From assembly GCA_965240325.2 (NCBI GenBank), contig OZ251243.1, forward strand, positions 930,001-994,000: a DNA stretch of 64,000 nucleotides. The letters run 5' to 3'. Made by a program: the position numbers and the translations under genes. The notes beneath the pieces are model-generated. The model was not told the DNA's origin. It did not search any database and worked only from the letters and a program-made list of their open reading frames with translations. This document shows, in pieces, positions 62,263 to 64,000 of this stretch. Position 1 is the first letter of the stretch, and each line of letters opens with the position of its first letter. Source of the stretch: Rebecca billardiae RCC1528 (Eukaryota; Haptophyta).

Positions 62263-63768
62263 TCACTGAGATGATGACGATTGACGTTGCTGATGATGAG
62301 CCTCATCGTCGCCGTCGTCATTCAACCTGTGGAACGGGCGAGGGGCATCCAACGCGGGCCCATCCTCGTTACCGGCGCCGTCGTCGTCGGAACCGCCTGC
62401 TGCCATAGCTGATGCCACACGTGCGTCACGCGCGCGTGTTGACAGCATCCCACCAGCTATCAGCGCCACCAGCGTGATGCTCGTGCAGCCGAGCATGGCC
62501 GCGCCCAGCAACCACGCCGGTGCCTCGCGCCTTGACGGGCTCGCCCCCCGCTCCTCGCCCCCGTCGGCTGCCGCCGCGTTGCCGTGCGCCTTGCCGTACG
62601 CTTCGTAGCCAAGCCCGAGAAGTGCGAGGGACACGGACACTGCGAGGGTTCCGAGCGCGAGCAAGACGCCCACCGCCACGCCCGGCCTCCGCGGGTGGCG
62701 CAGCTGGCAGAGGGTGGTGCACTGGGTGGTCACGAGCCCGCGCCCGGTGGCGAGCACGAGCACGGGCGCGACGAGCGAGAGCCAGCCCGAGCGCACGTGC
62801 GCGCACGGGAGCGTCAGCGCAAGCAGTGCGGCGCACGAGGCCCAAGCCAGCCACACGCCGACGGCAAGCGTCCGCGCGGAGCCCACGGCAGTGGCGAGGC
62901 GCGTGCTCGCGTGCGCGCCCGCCGTGAAGAGCGCCGCGCACGCGACGAACGCGCCGACGAACTGGCGCGTGCTCAGGCCGAACGGCCCCTGCAGCAGCGG
63001 CGCGGACGTCGTCTCCCAGAGCACACGCGCGCAGAATGACGAAACGTCGATCGCGCACAGGCGGCGGTACGGGCCGTCACGCAGCGCCTCGGCCGCGCCC
63101 GCGAGTGTGTCGGCGCACATGGCGCGCGCGGTGGGCGCGGCGCGCGTGGGTGACGGCGGTGGGAGCGCGATGAGCCCGCATGCGAGTGCGAGGCCGGAGC
63201 CACCAAGGGCCGCCATCAGCGCGAACGCAGCGCGCCAATGCACACACTCCGACAGCGCCGCGCCCGCGACAGGGCCGACGACTGCTGAGAACGCGCGCGC
63301 GGTCACCAGCGCGCCTGCGGCGTGGCGTAGCGCGGGGCCGTCGTGCACCCTCAGGACCGGGACGAGCGCCTGCGAGACGACGACGATGGAGCCTCCGGCG
63401 AAGCCCTGCGCGAGGCGCAGGCCGAGCAGCACGCGCATCGACGGTGCAGCGATCAGCAGTGCACTCGTCGACGCGTAGCTCAGCAGCGCGGCGCGCAGCG
63501 TGAGCGCATGTCCGAGCGCGTCAGACAAGGCGCCCGCAATCAGCATCGCCGGGGCGACCCCGCACAGGTACACCGAGTTGATAAGCTCCGCCTCCCGCAG
63601 CCCGACGCCGAGCGCCGCACACGCCACGGGTAAGATGGGTACGAGCATCTCATATGTGATCGGGCCGCATAGCGCGATGCAGCAGAGCGCGAAGAGCACC
63701 GCGCGGCTCGGCTCGGCCGGTGTGGTGGCGTTTGCCGCGGCCGCGCGCATCGGCGACGGCCGCGTCAT
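62263..63768 (-). CDS. MFS transporter, drug/H+ antiporter type
   Basis: A 501-aa protein with about 12 hydrophobic segments. The loop after the second segment has GALSDALGHALTL, fitting the MFS motif A (GxLxDxxGRR). Segment 1 begins after a polar ~25-residue end and reads ALCCIALCGPITYEMLVPILP, similar to Bcr/CflA-type DHA1 exporters. SxxxGPVAGAAL in segment 5 fits the antiporter motif C (gxxxGPxxG), supporting an exporter. A central loop of ~35 residues divides the halves, and the tail after the last segment is acidic and Gln/Ser-rich. Substrate unknown. The ATG at 63768 is used; one at 63750 is nearly as good. Single exon in this reading. Confidence 0.87.
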   Translation of the reverse strand: MTRPSPMRAAAANATTPAEPSRAVLFALCCIALCGPITYEMLVPILPVACAALGVGLREAELINSVYLCGVAPAMLIAGALSDALGHALTLRAALLSYASTSALLIAAPSMRVLLGLRLAQGFAGGSIVVVSQALVPVLRVHDGPALRHAAGALVTARAFSAVVGPVAGAALSECVHWRAAFALMAALGGSGLALACGLIALPPPSPTRAAPTARAMCADTLAGAAEALRDGPYRRLCAIDVSSFCARVLWETTSAPLLQGPFGLSTRQFVGAFVACAALFTAGAHASTRLATAVGSARTLAVGVWLAWASCAALLALTLPCAHVRSGWLSLVAPVLVLATGRGLVTTQCTTLCQLRHPRRPGVAVGVLLALGTLAVSVSLALLGLGYEAYGKAHGNAAAADGGEERGASPSRREAPAWLLGAAMLGCTSITLVALIAGGMLSTRARDARVASAMAAGGSDDDGAGNEDGPALDAPRPFHRLNDDGDDEAHHQQRQSSSSQ

Positions 63769-64000
63769 TCCATCATCCCGGCAAGCAGACGCGGTACTGC
63801 ATGGCTCGGCGGCAGATCGCCCGAGATTTGTGAGTTGACGACCAGTAATGGCAGTAAAAAAACAATCACGAAACCTTGTGGATCGCGAACAATGGCGGCC
63901 GCGGATCGGCGCGCTGAGAGAGCCGCGTCCCTCGTGCTGGTCATGGGCTGGTGCTTCCAGCCGGGCATCGCGCCATTGACTCCGCCCGCGCACAGGGACG

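Overview
This window reads as nuclear DNA from a GC-rich, plastid-bearing unicellular alga, most likely a haptophyte; a pelagophyte or another secondary-plastid alga is possible. The evidence is eukaryotic. Several genes have short GC-rich GT-AG introns of 102-312 bp. Families include ORC6, TEX9, DHHC acyltransferase, GT47 exostosin, RAP and EsV-1-7. A pheophorbide-oxygenase-like Rieske protein carries a bipartite plastid leader, and LTR retrotransposons and microsatellites are present. No tRNA, rRNA or CRISPR array was recognised.

Layout. 1-5649: the 3' part of a large multi-exon gene for a membrane receptor-like protein with a Cys-rich ectodomain, several membrane segments and a cytosolic TIR-like domain. 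6226-7817: copy A of a dispersed two-block repeat. 8015-10407: a head-to-head pair (DHHC palmitoyltransferase, FAM221-like). 10536-11653: a large inverted repeat, with aspartate-semialdehyde dehydrogenase just downstream. 13417-15623: a Sel1/MYND protein and an ORC6-like protein. 16792-20710: a small unknown protein, a class II CPD photolyase and TEX9. 21089-30267: a PAO-like Rieske oxygenase, PPi-dependent phosphofructokinase, a RAP protein, a small secreted Cys protein and a PC-esterase-like protein. 30978-31643: a compound microsatellite. 32736-35985: an 11-repeat EsV-1-7 protein and a Rieske/cytochrome-b5-reductase fusion.

36133-41814 is a complete gag-only LTR retroelement (313-bp LTRs, 5-bp target duplication) whose 5' end is tandemly triplicated. 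42076-45751: a GT47 glycosyltransferase and a second EsV-1-7 protein with 15 repeats. 46375-48046: repeat copy B. 48670-49503: a MITE-like element with perfect 42-bp inverted ends. 50524-52358: a ZIP metal transporter and a double CutA-like protein. 52893-58510: a decayed Copia-type element. 58722-61938: a compact Copia-type element that keeps only reverse transcriptase and RNase H. 62263-63768: an MFS transporter.

The genes do not form a pathway. Most lie in divergent pairs separated by about 50-250 bp, with longer repeat-bearing gaps between tail ends. The most interesting items are the TIR receptor-like gene, the two exactly spaced EsV-1-7 arrays, the Rieske-CYB5R fusion, and the retroelement triplication that looks like reverse-transcriptase template switching from the RNA 5' end.
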